Notes under the pieces: model-generated
The model's input: the letters and a program-made list of their open reading frames with translations, nothing else
Database searches by the model: none
Told to the model about the DNA's origin: nothing
In this document: one piece after another, positions 15,361 to 22,320 of the stretch
How positions within the stretch are numbered: the first letter of the stretch is position 1
Layout: each line of letters starts with the position of its first letter
Origin: an uncultured Bacilli bacterium
GTDB taxonomy: Bacteria > Bacillota_I > Bacilli_A > RF39 > UBA660
Length of the DNA stretch: 22,365 nt
Direction of reading: 5' to 3'
Assembly: GCA_934148535.1 (NCBI GenBank)
Contig: CAKPDF010000019.1
Coordinates: 1-22,365 of the forward strand
Program-made: the position numbers and the translations under genes

Positions 15361-16569
15361 TTATCTTCTTTTTTTATGTCTTCTTTTCTTTTTATTTTTC
15401 TTCTTTAACTTAAATAATAATAATACAAATATAACAACTGTTACTATTATAGTTAAATATAAATATGGATGATAATATTCTAAATTATCATTTAAATATA
15501 TATCATAAGAATTAATTACCTCATTTTTATATATCAAAGATATAGTTCCTAACTTATCCCCTTTTTTATTCTTAGAACTTATTTCTTCTAAACCATTATA
15601 TTGATAAGTAATATCATCTAATTTTACAGTATTTTTTAAATATAGTTCTTTATCTTCATTTAAATATATACTATACTCTTTTTCTTTTCCAAACTTATTT
15701 TTAATAGTCTTTAAAACTTCGCCTTTACTTATTACTTTTTGATAACCATAATTTTCACTAAAGTAATCATATATTGTTATCGCATCCTTTACTGCCTGAG
15801 ATTTACTACCTTTAGGATTTGCCCCTAATGTAACTAATAAATATTCTACATCATCTATCTCCGCTATAGATGCTAAACAATAACCTGCTCCATCAGTAAA
15901 TCCACTTTTAGCTCCTTTTATATAAGATATATCTATACCAGATGATGCATATTTAATCAAAGTACTACTTAATTTTAAATTAAGTCTATCAATATTATAT
16001 GTTCTAGTTGTAAATATTTTCTTAAATGTTTCATTTTGTAATGAATATTTTAAAAGTTCTGCTAAATCTTTAGCTGTAGAATAATTATTCTCTGAATCCA
16101 TTCCTATAGCATTATCAAATTTAGTATTTTTTAAATTTAACTCTTTTGCTTTTTCATTCATTAAACTAACAAATTTTTCATTACCACCCATATTTACAAC
16201 AATTGCATTCACAGCATCCGCTCCAGAAGATAACAATACTCCATATAATAATTCTTCATATGTAGCCTTATCATTTAATTTAAAACCTGCTCTAGAATAT
16301 TCTTCTATTCCTTTAAATATTTCACTAGTAATTTCTACCTCTTGTGATAAATCTTTATTATTTTCTATAGCTACTATAGCAGTCATAATTTTAGTTAAAC
16401 TTGCTACTTGGACTTTTCTACTACTATTCTCTTCGTACAGTATATTATCATCATTTAAATTATATAATATTACATCTGATGAACCTATCTTCTCTTTTAG
16501 ATTATCAGAAGCATATACTACATTAAACAAAGAGAAAAGCATTAATATAATTAATAATTTCTTTTTCAT
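15361..16569 (-). CDS. Serine D,D-carboxypeptidase (PBP5/DacF-like)
   Basis: 402 residues from the ATG at 16569, with AAAGGT upstream; the 13 preceding in-frame codons are leader. A signal peptide covers 1-20 (LFNVVYA). Catalytic S57-LTK60 (SxxK) and KSG (in KGAKSGFTDG) are intact. The usual SxN motif reads SSGADA, with Ala in place of Asn. The protein trims the terminal D-Ala from peptidoglycan stems at the outer membrane face. It ends with a membrane segment (about 365-385) and a very basic tail, so it is anchored at both ends of the enzyme domain. It lies 31 bases after the gene at 16601 and shares its promoter. Confidence 0.93.
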   Translation of the reverse strand: MKKKLLIILMLFSLFNVVYASDNLKEKIGSSDVILYNLNDDNILYEENSSRKVQVASLTKIMTAIVAIENNKDLSQEVEITSEIFKGIEEYSRAGFKLNDKATYEELLYGVLLSSGADAVNAIVVNMGGNEKFVSLMNEKAKELNLKNTKFDNAIGMDSENNYSTAKDLAELLKYSLQNETFKKIFTTRTYNIDRLNLKLSSTLIKYASSGIDISYIKGAKSGFTDGAGYCLASIAEIDDVEYLLVTLGANPKGSKSQAVKDAITIYDYFSENYGYQKVISKGEVLKTIKNKFGKEKEYSIYLNEDKELYLKNTVKLDDITYQYNGLEEISSKNKKGDKLGTISLIYKNEVINSYDIYLNDNLEYYHPYLYLTIIVTVVIFVLLLFKLKKKNKKKRRHKKRR

Positions 16570-16600
16570 AAACTCACTACCTTTTAAAAGAAAAAGCGAT

Positions 16601-17248
16601 TTACTCACTTTCTATATTTGTATCAGATGTTATAGGTTCTGATGTCATTGTATACGATGTATAACTATCTTGTTTCTTTTCTTTATTAGCCCCAACACTT
16701 AATGTTGCATCTATTGATTTATTTTGCATATTATTATTATTTTCTTTTCCATCTATATATACATATAATTTATAAAATGTTAATTGTTTATCTATCTTAT
16801 AATCATCTATTATTTCTAATTCATTATCAGATAAATGGCTAAAATCACCATCACTAATTTTTTCATAATTAGCCTCATTATCACTTGCTAATAAAATATA
16901 TTTAAGAGACTCACTTTTTAACTCCTTATCTATATTATTAATAATTAATGATAATTTCATATAAGCATCAGTATCTATTTTTTTATTTACCATAAAAGAT
17001 AAACTTATTCCATCTTCATAATTTAATACAGGTGTCAAATTAGTTCCGCTTAAATTTATTCCATCGTCAAATGTTATTGTTGCTATATCCCCTATAGTTG
17101 TAGTTAAACCACCTGATGTATCTCTACCTTGCCACGTGACATAAGCATATGTAGTTAATGTACATATTACTATTACTATTAATATCATTCCTACTACTAT
17201 CAAGGAATCTTGATTTATAATATTTCTCATTTTACTATTTCCTTCCAT
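16601..17248 (-). CDS. Membrane-anchored exported protein of unknown function
   Basis: 215 residues. One hydrophobic segment (about 15-36) near the N-terminus acts as anchor or signal. The rest is a beta-rich outer domain with Thr, Asp and Ser in abundance (TTTIGDIATITFDDGINLSG). The overall layout recalls exported TasA/camelysin-type or pilin-like surface proteins, without a clear family match. The ATG at 17248 has GGTGAT close by, and an ATG six codons later also has AGGAAAT. It is first in the operon with the carboxypeptidase, which suggests a wall-related role. Confidence 0.75.
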   Translation of the reverse strand: MEGNSKMRNIINQDSLIVVGMILIVIVICTLTTYAYVTWQGRDTSGGLTTTIGDIATITFDDGINLSGTNLTPVLNYEDGISLSFMVNKKIDTDAYMKLSLIINNIDKELKSESLKYILLASDNEANYEKISDGDFSHLSDNELEIIDDYKIDKQLTFYKLYVYIDGKENNNNMQNKSIDATLSVGANKEKKQDSYTSYTMTSEPITSDTNIESE

Positions 17249-17281
17249 ATTATCACCATTTATCTTACACTACTTACATTA

Positions 17282-17310
17282 ATAATATCATAAAATATTA
17301 TTATTATCAA
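17282..17310 (-). promoter_or_regulatory. Promoter of the carboxypeptidase operon
   Basis: TTGATA (17310-17305), 17-base spacer, TATTAT (17287-17282) with TGA just before, an extended -10. RNA would begin near 17275, giving a leader of about 27 bases with GGTGAT before the ATG at 17248. Confidence 0.7.
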
Positions 17311-17311
17311 G

Positions 17312-17358
17312 AAAAAAGTAAGTTTAAAATTACAATACATAATATATAAACTTACTTT
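17312..17358 (-). terminator. Intrinsic terminator of thioredoxin gene
   Basis: A 12-bp perfect stem (arms 17347-17358 and 17315-17326) encloses a 20-base loop and runs into six T residues on the minus strand. The long loop is less usual, but stem and tail are good. Confidence 0.75.
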
Positions 17359-17375
17359 ACTTAAACTTTATATCT

Positions 17376-17672
17376 TTAATTATTTATAAACTCTTTTAAT
17401 TTCTCTTTAGGCATAAAACCTAAAGTTCTTTTAATTTCTTTTTCATTATCAAATAATATTAAACAAGGAATACTCATTACCTTATATTCTCTTGCTAAAT
17501 CTTGATATTTATCTACATCAACTTTTATTATATCAATATCAACTTCACTTGCTAACTGTTCTAAAATTGGAGATAACATCTTACAAGGTCCACACCAATT
17601 AGCATAAAAATCAACTAATACTTTACTTTTGATTACTTCATTAAAATTATTTTCACTATAATGTTTTAACAT
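17376..17672 (-). CDS. Thioredoxin-like protein
   Basis: 98 residues from the ATG at 17672, which has AGGAGGG 5 bases upstream; the 14 codons before it are leader. The active site WCGPC (W26, C27, C30) is intact, in FYANWCGPCKM. The cis-Pro loop reads SIPC rather than the usual SIPT. Thioredoxins reduce protein disulphides in the cytosol, fed by thioredoxin reductase. No signal peptide is present. It starts 10 bases after the CvpA-like gene and is followed by a terminator. The short length and Cys after the cis-Pro mark it as a diverged thioredoxin. Confidence 0.93.
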   Translation of the reverse strand: MLKHYSENNFNEVIKSKVLVDFYANWCGPCKMLSPILEQLASEVDIDIIKVDVDKYQDLAREYKVMSIPCLILFDNEKEIKRTLGFMPKEKLKEFINN

Positions 17673-17682
17673 ATAATCCCTC

Positions 17683-18441
17683 CTATTTATTATTATATTT
17701 ATATATTTTATCATTTAGATAATTATATACATCACTTTCTTTATAATTATCTAAATTTAACTCTTCAGTAATTTCAATTTTATTTTGTTCTACTAACTTT
17801 TTAGCACTTTCTACACTTATTAATTTGTTATCTAATAATGTTATTAATACCTCTGTATTTATCTCTTTATTAGATTTATCTTTTCTATTTTTTAATATAT
17901 CATATATCTTACTATATGTATCTGTTGTATCAATTACATATTTTGAAATTATTGGAGTATTATTTAAAATATAATTATTCATATTTGAATCTTTCAACAT
18001 ACTTAAATTCAATATTGGAAAATTCAAAATATATAATATTAAAAACGCATAAATATAATACTCTATTACTCCTATTACTGCTCCTATTATCTTAGATGGC
18101 AAACTTAAAAAGATAGTCATTTTTAAAAGCCATTCTACAAGTCCTGTTATTGTTATTAATACACGAAGTAAAAATGTCAACGCCATAAATATTAAAGCAA
18201 ATGATATTATTTGATATAATAAAATATTTGCAGCAGTTATTCCCTTTATCAAACCAAAGAAATTAAAGAATGGTAAATTCTCATATAGCAATACCATCAA
18301 TTTATCTTTAAAAACAAAAGCTATAATAGTTACCAAACATATTCCTACAAATCTTACTCCTGTTTTTATAGCACCTTGTTTAAAACCTATTATTCCTCCT
18401 AGAATTAAAAATATTATTATTATCAAATCTACTAGTGTCAT
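17683..18441 (-). CDS. CvpA-family membrane protein
   Basis: 252 residues. Four hydrophobic segments lie in the first ~150 residues (about 4-20, 29-46, 70-98 and 110-145). The start TLVDLIIIIFLILGGIIGFK with KQGAIKTG is the CvpA family pattern. A charged cytoplasmic tail of about 100 residues follows. The Bacillus relative YshB and E. coli CvpA have loosely defined roles (colicin V production, wall-stress tolerance). GAGAGGAG lies 6 bases before the ATG. It is transcribed with thioredoxin and is divergent from rnhC. Confidence 0.85.
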   Translation of the reverse strand: MTLVDLIIIIFLILGGIIGFKQGAIKTGVRFVGICLVTIIAFVFKDKLMVLLYENLPFFNFFGLIKGITAANILLYQIISFALIFMALTFLLRVLITITGLVEWLLKMTIFLSLPSKIIGAVIGVIEYYIYAFLILYILNFPILNLSMLKDSNMNNYILNNTPIISKYVIDTTDTYSKIYDILKNRKDKSNKEINTEVLITLLDNKLISVESAKKLVEQNKIEITEELNLDNYKESDVYNYLNDKIYKYNNK

Positions 18442-18528
18442 ATTTAACTCCTCTCTTTTATTTCATTATATAACAATTTTATTAAAAAATAAAGAAAAAT
18501 ATGTTAAAATAGTACTAGAGGTGAAAAG

Positions 18529-19476
18529 ATGAAACAAGGACAAACTACTATTACTTTAAAAGTATCTGAAAAAACAAAAGAAATGATGAATGAATTTTTT
18601 GCTGACTTAAAAAGAATTAAAACTCCTCCTTATGCAGTATTTCAAGCAGATGATGGAGATACTGTTGTTACTTTATATGAATCAGGAAAAGCAGTATTTC
18701 AAGGAAAAGATGCAGACTTATCTTCAGAATTTTGGATAGAAACAGAAAAAATTAATTCCGGTAGCGCTACCGTTACTAATAGTAATGATAAGAAAAAAGA
18801 AGAAAAGAAAGAAAAAGTTTTACCTATAAGAATTAACTCTATTGGCTCAGATGAAGTTGGAACTGGTGATTACTTTGGTCCTATAGTTGTTACTTCTTGC
18901 TACGTTTCTAAAGAAAATATTGATTTTTTAATAGATTTAGGAGTTAGAGATTCTAAAAAATTAACAGATGAAAAAATAATGAAATTAGTACCAGAAATTA
19001 TAAAGAAAATACCTTATAAAACTTACATATTATCTAACTTAGAATACAATGCTCATTACAAAAATAATATAAATATGAATATGGTAAAAGCTATCTTACA
19101 TAATAAAGTTTTATATGAAATGAAAAGTTTAGGATATGCTTATGATTACATAGTTGTTGATCAATTTGAGTATCCTACTGCTTATTTTAAACATATTGCA
19201 TCCTCCACTAAACAAGTTAAAGATATATTCTTTTTAACAAAAGCAGAAGACCAATGCCTATCTGTTGCTTGTGCCTCTATGATTAGTAGATATATCTTTA
19301 TAAAAAAGATGAAAGAACTTTCTAATAGTTTAGAAATAAATATTCCAAAAGGTGCATCTGATAAAGTAGATGAAATTGGTAAATATATAGTATCAAAATA
19401 TGGAAAAGCTAAACTTAATGAAATTGCCAAGATTAATTTTAAAAACACTGAAAAAATATTAGAAGAAAAGAAGTAA
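18529..19476 (+). CDS. rnhC: Ribonuclease HIII
   Basis: Cleaves the RNA strand of RNA-DNA hybrids. 315 residues. An N-terminal TBP-like substrate-binding domain (about 3-75, with PPYAVFQA and GKAVFQGK) is joined by a Lys/Glu-rich linker (85-98) to the catalytic domain. That domain starts with SIGSDEVGTGDYFGP (D108, E109) and continues with DSKKL and VVDQFEYP. The active site appears complete. AGAGGTGA precedes the ATG, and TGTTAAAAT about 18-27 bases upstream may be an extended -10. RNase HII is also encoded 1.3 kb away. Confidence 0.96.
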   Translation: MKQGQTTITLKVSEKTKEMMNEFFADLKRIKTPPYAVFQADDGDTVVTLYESGKAVFQGKDADLSSEFWIETEKINSGSATVTNSNDKKKEEKKEKVLPIRINSIGSDEVGTGDYFGPIVVTSCYVSKENIDFLIDLGVRDSKKLTDEKIMKLVPEIIKKIPYKTYILSNLEYNAHYKNNINMNMVKAILHNKVLYEMKSLGYAYDYIVVDQFEYPTAYFKHIASSTKQVKDIFFLTKAEDQCLSVACASMISRYIFIKKMKELSNSLEINIPKGASDKVDEIGKYIVSKYGKAKLNEIAKINFKNTEKILEEKK

Positions 19477-19498
19477 AGATTTAAACTTTGCTTCTTTT
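19466..19498. terminator. Bidirectional terminator between rnhC and khpA
   Basis: A 13-bp stem with one G-T pair (19466-19478 and 19486-19498) and a 7-base loop. It contains the stop codon of rnhC and part of that of khpA, so both genes share one hairpin as their 3' end. Confidence 0.8.
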
Positions 19499-19745
19499 AA
19501 TATGAATCCACATTGATTCTTACTTTTTTACCTCCATTTATAGAACTACTAGCTTGTACTATAGTTCTTAAGGCATTAATATTTTTACCTTTTGCTCCTA
19601 TTACTAGAGGTAAATCTTCGGAAGAAACTAATACTTCTATTTGGATAGTATTGTCTTCATCACTTTCAAATTCCTTTACTGATACAGAATCCTTATTTTT
19701 TACTATTTTCTTAATAATAGTCTCAGTTAATAATACTAAATCCAT
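19497..19745 (-). CDS. khpA: KH-domain RNA-binding protein KhpA
   Basis: 82 residues, a single type II KH domain with the GxxG loop G50-A-K-G53 in LVIGAKGKNINALR. KhpA binds single-stranded RNA, usually pairs with KhpB/Jag, and affects cell elongation and division in related bacteria. The ATG overlaps the rpsP stop (19745), so the two are coupled, as in most Bacillota. A bidirectional terminator follows, so rimM-trmD is not in this operon here. Confidence 0.93.
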   Translation of the reverse strand: MDLVLLTETIIKKIVKNKDSVSVKEFESDEDNTIQIEVLVSSEDLPLVIGAKGKNINALRTIVQASSSINGGKKVRINVDSY

Positions 19746-20017
19746 TATTTACCTTGTTTTTCATTATGGAATTTTTCCATAATTCCAGCTTTACTTAAAA
19801 TATTTCTTACAGTATCAGTAGGTATAGCTCCATCTCTAAGCCATTTTAATGCTACTTCTTCATTTACTTTTATTTCTGCTGGTGTTAGTAGTGGATTATA
19901 AGTTCCAACATTTTCGATGAACTTTCCATCTCTTGGACTTCTTGAATCTGCTACTACAATACGATAGAAAGGTGCTTTTTTAGCTCCCATTCTCTTTAAT
20001 CTCATTTTTACAGCCAT
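19745..20017 (-). CDS. rpsP: 30S ribosomal protein bS16
   Basis: 90 residues, usual length. Starts MAVKMRLKRMGAKKAPFYRI, followed by VADSRSPRDGKFIE, the conserved bS16 pattern. It is an early-binding protein that helps 30S assembly. AGGAGG lies close before the ATG, and a near-consensus promoter is upstream. It leads the rpsP-khpA pair. Confidence 0.97.
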   Translation of the reverse strand: MAVKMRLKRMGAKKAPFYRIVVADSRSPRDGKFIENVGTYNPLLTPAEIKVNEEVALKWLRDGAIPTDTVRNILSKAGIMEKFHNEKQGK

Positions 20018-20046
20018 TATTATTCCTCCTTCTTTTTTCGTTTATT

Positions 20047-20075
20047 ATCATATCATACTATTTTATATGTGTCAA
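20047..20075 (-). promoter_or_regulatory. Strong promoter of rpsP-khpA
   Basis: Minus strand: TTGACA (20075-20070), 17-base spacer, TATGAT (20052-20047) with TGA directly before, an extended -10. RNA would start near 20040, leaving about 22 bases of leader with AGGAGG. Confidence 0.88.
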
Positions 20076-20101
20076 CCTTTTTTTGTTACATTTTAATAAT
20101 C

Positions 20102-20115
20102 CAAACAATAGTTTG
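20102..20115 (+). promoter_or_regulatory. Probable LexA operator
   Basis: CAAAC-AATA-GTTTG is a perfect 5-4-5 palindrome. It keeps the layout of the Bacillus LexA box CGAAC-N4-GTTCG with one base changed in each half. It abuts and overlaps the lexA -35, as expected for autorepression. Confidence 0.65.
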
Positions 20116-20141
20116 ACTTTATTAACAAATTATGGTATATT
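20113..20141 (+). promoter_or_regulatory. Promoter of lexA
   Basis: TTGACT (20113-20118), 17-base spacer, TATATT (20136-20141) preceded by TGG, an extended -10. RNA would start near 20148, leaving a 13-base leader with GTGAGGTG. Confidence 0.8.
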
Positions 20142-20160
20142 TGTGATAGTGAGGTGTGAG

Positions 20161-20790
20161 ATGAGAAATAAAAGTTCTGATTTAACAACAAGACAAAAGG
20201 AAATACTTACATATATTAAACAATATTATGCAAAGAATAAGTATACTCCTTCTATTAGAAATATTTGTGAACATTTTAATTTAAGTTCTAGTGCTACTGT
20301 AAAAGTACATTTAGATGGTATTATTGAAAAAGGATTTTTAAGAAGAGATTCTAGAAATCCTAGATATTTAGAAATTATGGTGCCTAATGAATTTGAGCAA
20401 TCAAATAACGACGTTGTTAGTGTTCCACTACTTGGAAAAATTACGGCAGGTAATCCTATTGAAGCTATTGAAACTCCTGATGAATATTTTCCCCTACCAG
20501 TTTCTTTAATCCCTAATAATAAAGAAATATTCACTCTTAGAGTCAGTGGTGAAAGTATGATTAATGCTGGCATACACGACAATGATATCATTATTGTTGA
20601 AAGAGTTAATACTGCCAAAAATGGTGATATTGTAGTTGCTATGAACGATGAAAACGAAGTTACCTTAAAAACCTTTTATAAAGAAAAAAATTATTTTAGA
20701 TTACAACCCGAAAATGATTTTATGGCACCTATTATATTAAAAAATGTTTCTATTTTAGGAAAAGCAATTGGATTATATAGAAAAATATAG
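20161..20790 (+). CDS. lexA: SOS repressor LexA
   Basis: 209 residues from the ATG at 20161 with GAGGTG upstream; longer in-frame starts would precede the promoter. The N-terminal winged helix (1-70) has TTRQKEILTYIKQYY and NICEHFNLSSSATVKVHL. The self-cleavage site is A96-G97 in KITAGNP, and the Ser/Lys pair is S132 (GESM) and K170 (VTLK). All parts needed for RecA-stimulated cleavage are present. It represses DNA damage-response genes and itself, through the CAAAC-N4-GTTTG site. It is divergent from rpsP and convergent with rnhB. Confidence 0.96.
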   Translation: MRNKSSDLTTRQKEILTYIKQYYAKNKYTPSIRNICEHFNLSSSATVKVHLDGIIEKGFLRRDSRNPRYLEIMVPNEFEQSNNDVVSVPLLGKITAGNPIEAIETPDEYFPLPVSLIPNNKEIFTLRVSGESMINAGIHDNDIIIVERVNTAKNGDIVVAMNDENEVTLKTFYKEKNYFRLQPENDFMAPIILKNVSILGKAIGLYRKI

Positions 20791-20820
20791 AAGATATTAA
20801 ATGTTATCTTCTATTTTTTT
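20787..20820 (+). terminator. Terminator of lexA (shared with rnhB)
   Basis: A 10-bp perfect stem ATAGAAGATA/TATCTTCTAT (20787-20796 and 20805-20814), 8-base loop, then seven T residues. The lexA stop is in the left arm and the rnhB stop is in the loop. The opposite direction has five A-complement T residues after a mismatch, so it may also work for rnhB. Confidence 0.85.
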
Positions 20821-21429
20821 ATCCTTATACTTTGCAACTGGGGCATATGATAATCTATGATATTTTGTTATACCATATTTTTCAATTGCCTCTAAATGTT
20901 TCTTAGTACCATATCCTTTATTATGTGCTAAATCATACATTGGATATTGTTTATCTAATTCATACATCATCCTATCTCTTGTTACCTTAGCAATTACTGA
21001 TGCAGCCGCTATAGTTATGCTCTTTGCATCTCCTTTTATAATTGAAGTAGTTGGTATATCTAAACTAAGAGGCATTGCATCTATTAATACATGTTCTATT
21101 TTTATAGATTTATTAGCATTATTAATTGCATCTGTCATAGCCTTTTTAGTTGCTTGATATATATTTAACTCATCTATTTCTTTTTCTGATGCCATACCAA
21201 TTCCAATACTTAAAGCATCTCTTTTAATTATTTCATAAAATTCATCTCTCTTTTTTTCAGATAATTTTTTAGAATCAGTTAATCCCTCTAATTGGTAATC
21301 TTTAGGTAATACAACACAAGCTGCAACTACACTACCTATTAAAGGTCCTCTTCCAACTTCATCTACTCCAGCTATTACAGTTATTCCTTTTTCATTTAAT
21401 TCATGTTCATATTTATGTAAATCTTCCAT
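20797..21429 (-). CDS. rnhB: Ribonuclease HII
   Basis: 210 residues. The core starts IAGVDEVGRGPLIGSVV (D23, E24), followed by DSKKLSEKKRDEFYE and HVLIDAMPL (third Asp), and ends with a KGYGTKKHLEAIEKYG segment. The active site is intact. It removes single ribonucleotides and RNA primers from DNA. AAGGAG precedes the ATG. It starts 11 bases after the small gene at 21441. Together with rnhC the organism has both type 2 RNase H enzymes, as Bacillus does. Confidence 0.97.
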   Translation of the reverse strand: MEDLHKYEHELNEKGITVIAGVDEVGRGPLIGSVVAACVVLPKDYQLEGLTDSKKLSEKKRDEFYEIIKRDALSIGIGMASEKEIDELNIYQATKKAMTDAINNANKSIKIEHVLIDAMPLSLDIPTTSIIKGDAKSITIAAASVIAKVTRDRMMYELDKQYPMYDLAHNKGYGTKKHLEAIEKYGITKYHRLSYAPVAKYKDKKIEDNI

Positions 21430-21440
21430 AGTTTATCTCC

Positions 21441-21689
21441 TTAGTTATTTCTAAATCTGTTATTATTCTTTAAAGCATCCATATTACCTTGAAGTCTTTT
21501 CAATCTCTCTTCCATATAATTAACTTTGTTATTATTGCTTACATTATTTTCTCTAACATTAAACATTTTATTAGTAAAATCTCTATCATGTTGCTTCATT
21601 TTTTTTACTGCATCATAATCATGATTTGCCTTCCATCTTGAATCAAATATTTGAGTTAAGTCTTTATTTCTGTTTTGTATGTTCACCAT
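21441..21689 (-). CDS. Small hydrophilic protein of unknown function
   Basis: 82 residues from the ATG at 21689. AGAAGGTGATA lies just upstream; a GTG two codons earlier is part of that site and is not the start. The protein is rich in Asn, Lys, Asp and Arg, with no membrane segment. It is probably helical at about 10-45 (IFDSRWKANHDYDAVKKMK) and at about 58-73 (MEERLKRLQGNMDAL). It lies 11 bases before rnhB in the same operon. No family was recognised. Confidence 0.75.
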   Translation of the reverse strand: MVNIQNRNKDLTQIFDSRWKANHDYDAVKKMKQHDRDFTNKMFNVRENNVSNNNKVNYMEERLKRLQGNMDALKNNNRFRNN

Positions 21690-21767
21690 TATCACCTTCT
21701 TATAATATATATTGTAACATATTGTACATAATAAATAAATAATTATTGTAAACTAATTATAAATATA

Positions 21768-21796
21768 TTGTTTGTTTTTAGTATTCAATATATAAT
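21768..21796 (+). promoter_or_regulatory. Promoter of the 21824 gene
   Basis: TTGTTT (21768-21773), 17-base spacer, TATAAT (21791-21796). RNA would start near 21803, 21 bases before the GTG, with AAGGAGGT between. The -35 is moderate, the -10 perfect. Confidence 0.6.
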
Positions 21797-21823
21797 GATA
21801 TTAAAGATTAAGGAGGTATTTAA

Positions 21824-22291
21824 GTGAGTTTGGATGGAAAATTTTATAAAAAAGAAATAAGAGAAAAAGTTGATGAGGCAAATTATAGAAGAGTTGAAAT
21901 AGAAAGATACTTATCTAGTAAATTCAATTTGGATTATCATTATTTTAAAGCTGTTGCTGATGCTTTGGAAAAATCTTCGTTAGATGTGAGTATGCTAAGA
22001 GATGGGACATTTGATAATGGTATGGCTGATATAATAGCGGATGTAAAGAAAAAAAAGCAATCTGAAATTGATGCAGTTCATATAAAAAATCAGGAAAAAA
22101 ATGAACATACAGTCCAGGCTAAATCAGTTCAATCTGAATCAACTCAAGTTGAATCTTCAAAAAATGAATCTTCCCAAGAAGAGTTAGAGTTTGAAAAATT
22201 AAGAAAAGAATTTTCAGAAAAACTACAAAAGCAAAAACAAGAAATGGAAGAAAGACGCAGAGAAGAACGTGCACGCTTTAATCGTAGATAA
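21824..22291 (+). CDS. Hydrophilic helical protein of unknown function, atypical codons
   Basis: 155 residues, starting at GTG with AAGGAGGT 6 bases upstream. Residues 1-75 look folded (VDEANYRRVEIERYLSS, YHYFKAVADALEKSS, DGTFDNGMADIIADV). Residues about 75-125 are Ser/Gln/Glu-rich and probably disordered. The end is a charged helix (LRKEFSEKLQKQKQEMEE) and a very Arg-rich tail. Codon use differs from the neighbours: CGC and CGT serve for Arg near the end, and GCG, TCG and TTG occur more. That suggests recent arrival, perhaps as accessory or conjugative DNA. It stands alone on the plus strand, and a long hairpin follows. No family was recognised. Confidence 0.75.
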   Translation: MSLDGKFYKKEIREKVDEANYRRVEIERYLSSKFNLDYHYFKAVADALEKSSLDVSMLRDGTFDNGMADIIADVKKKKQSEIDAVHIKNQEKNEHTVQAKSVQSESTQVESSKNESSQEELEFEKLRKEFSEKLQKQKQEMEERRREERARFNRR

Positions 22292-22320
22292 GAGTATGTA
22301 AATAATTTTGTGTAAAGATA

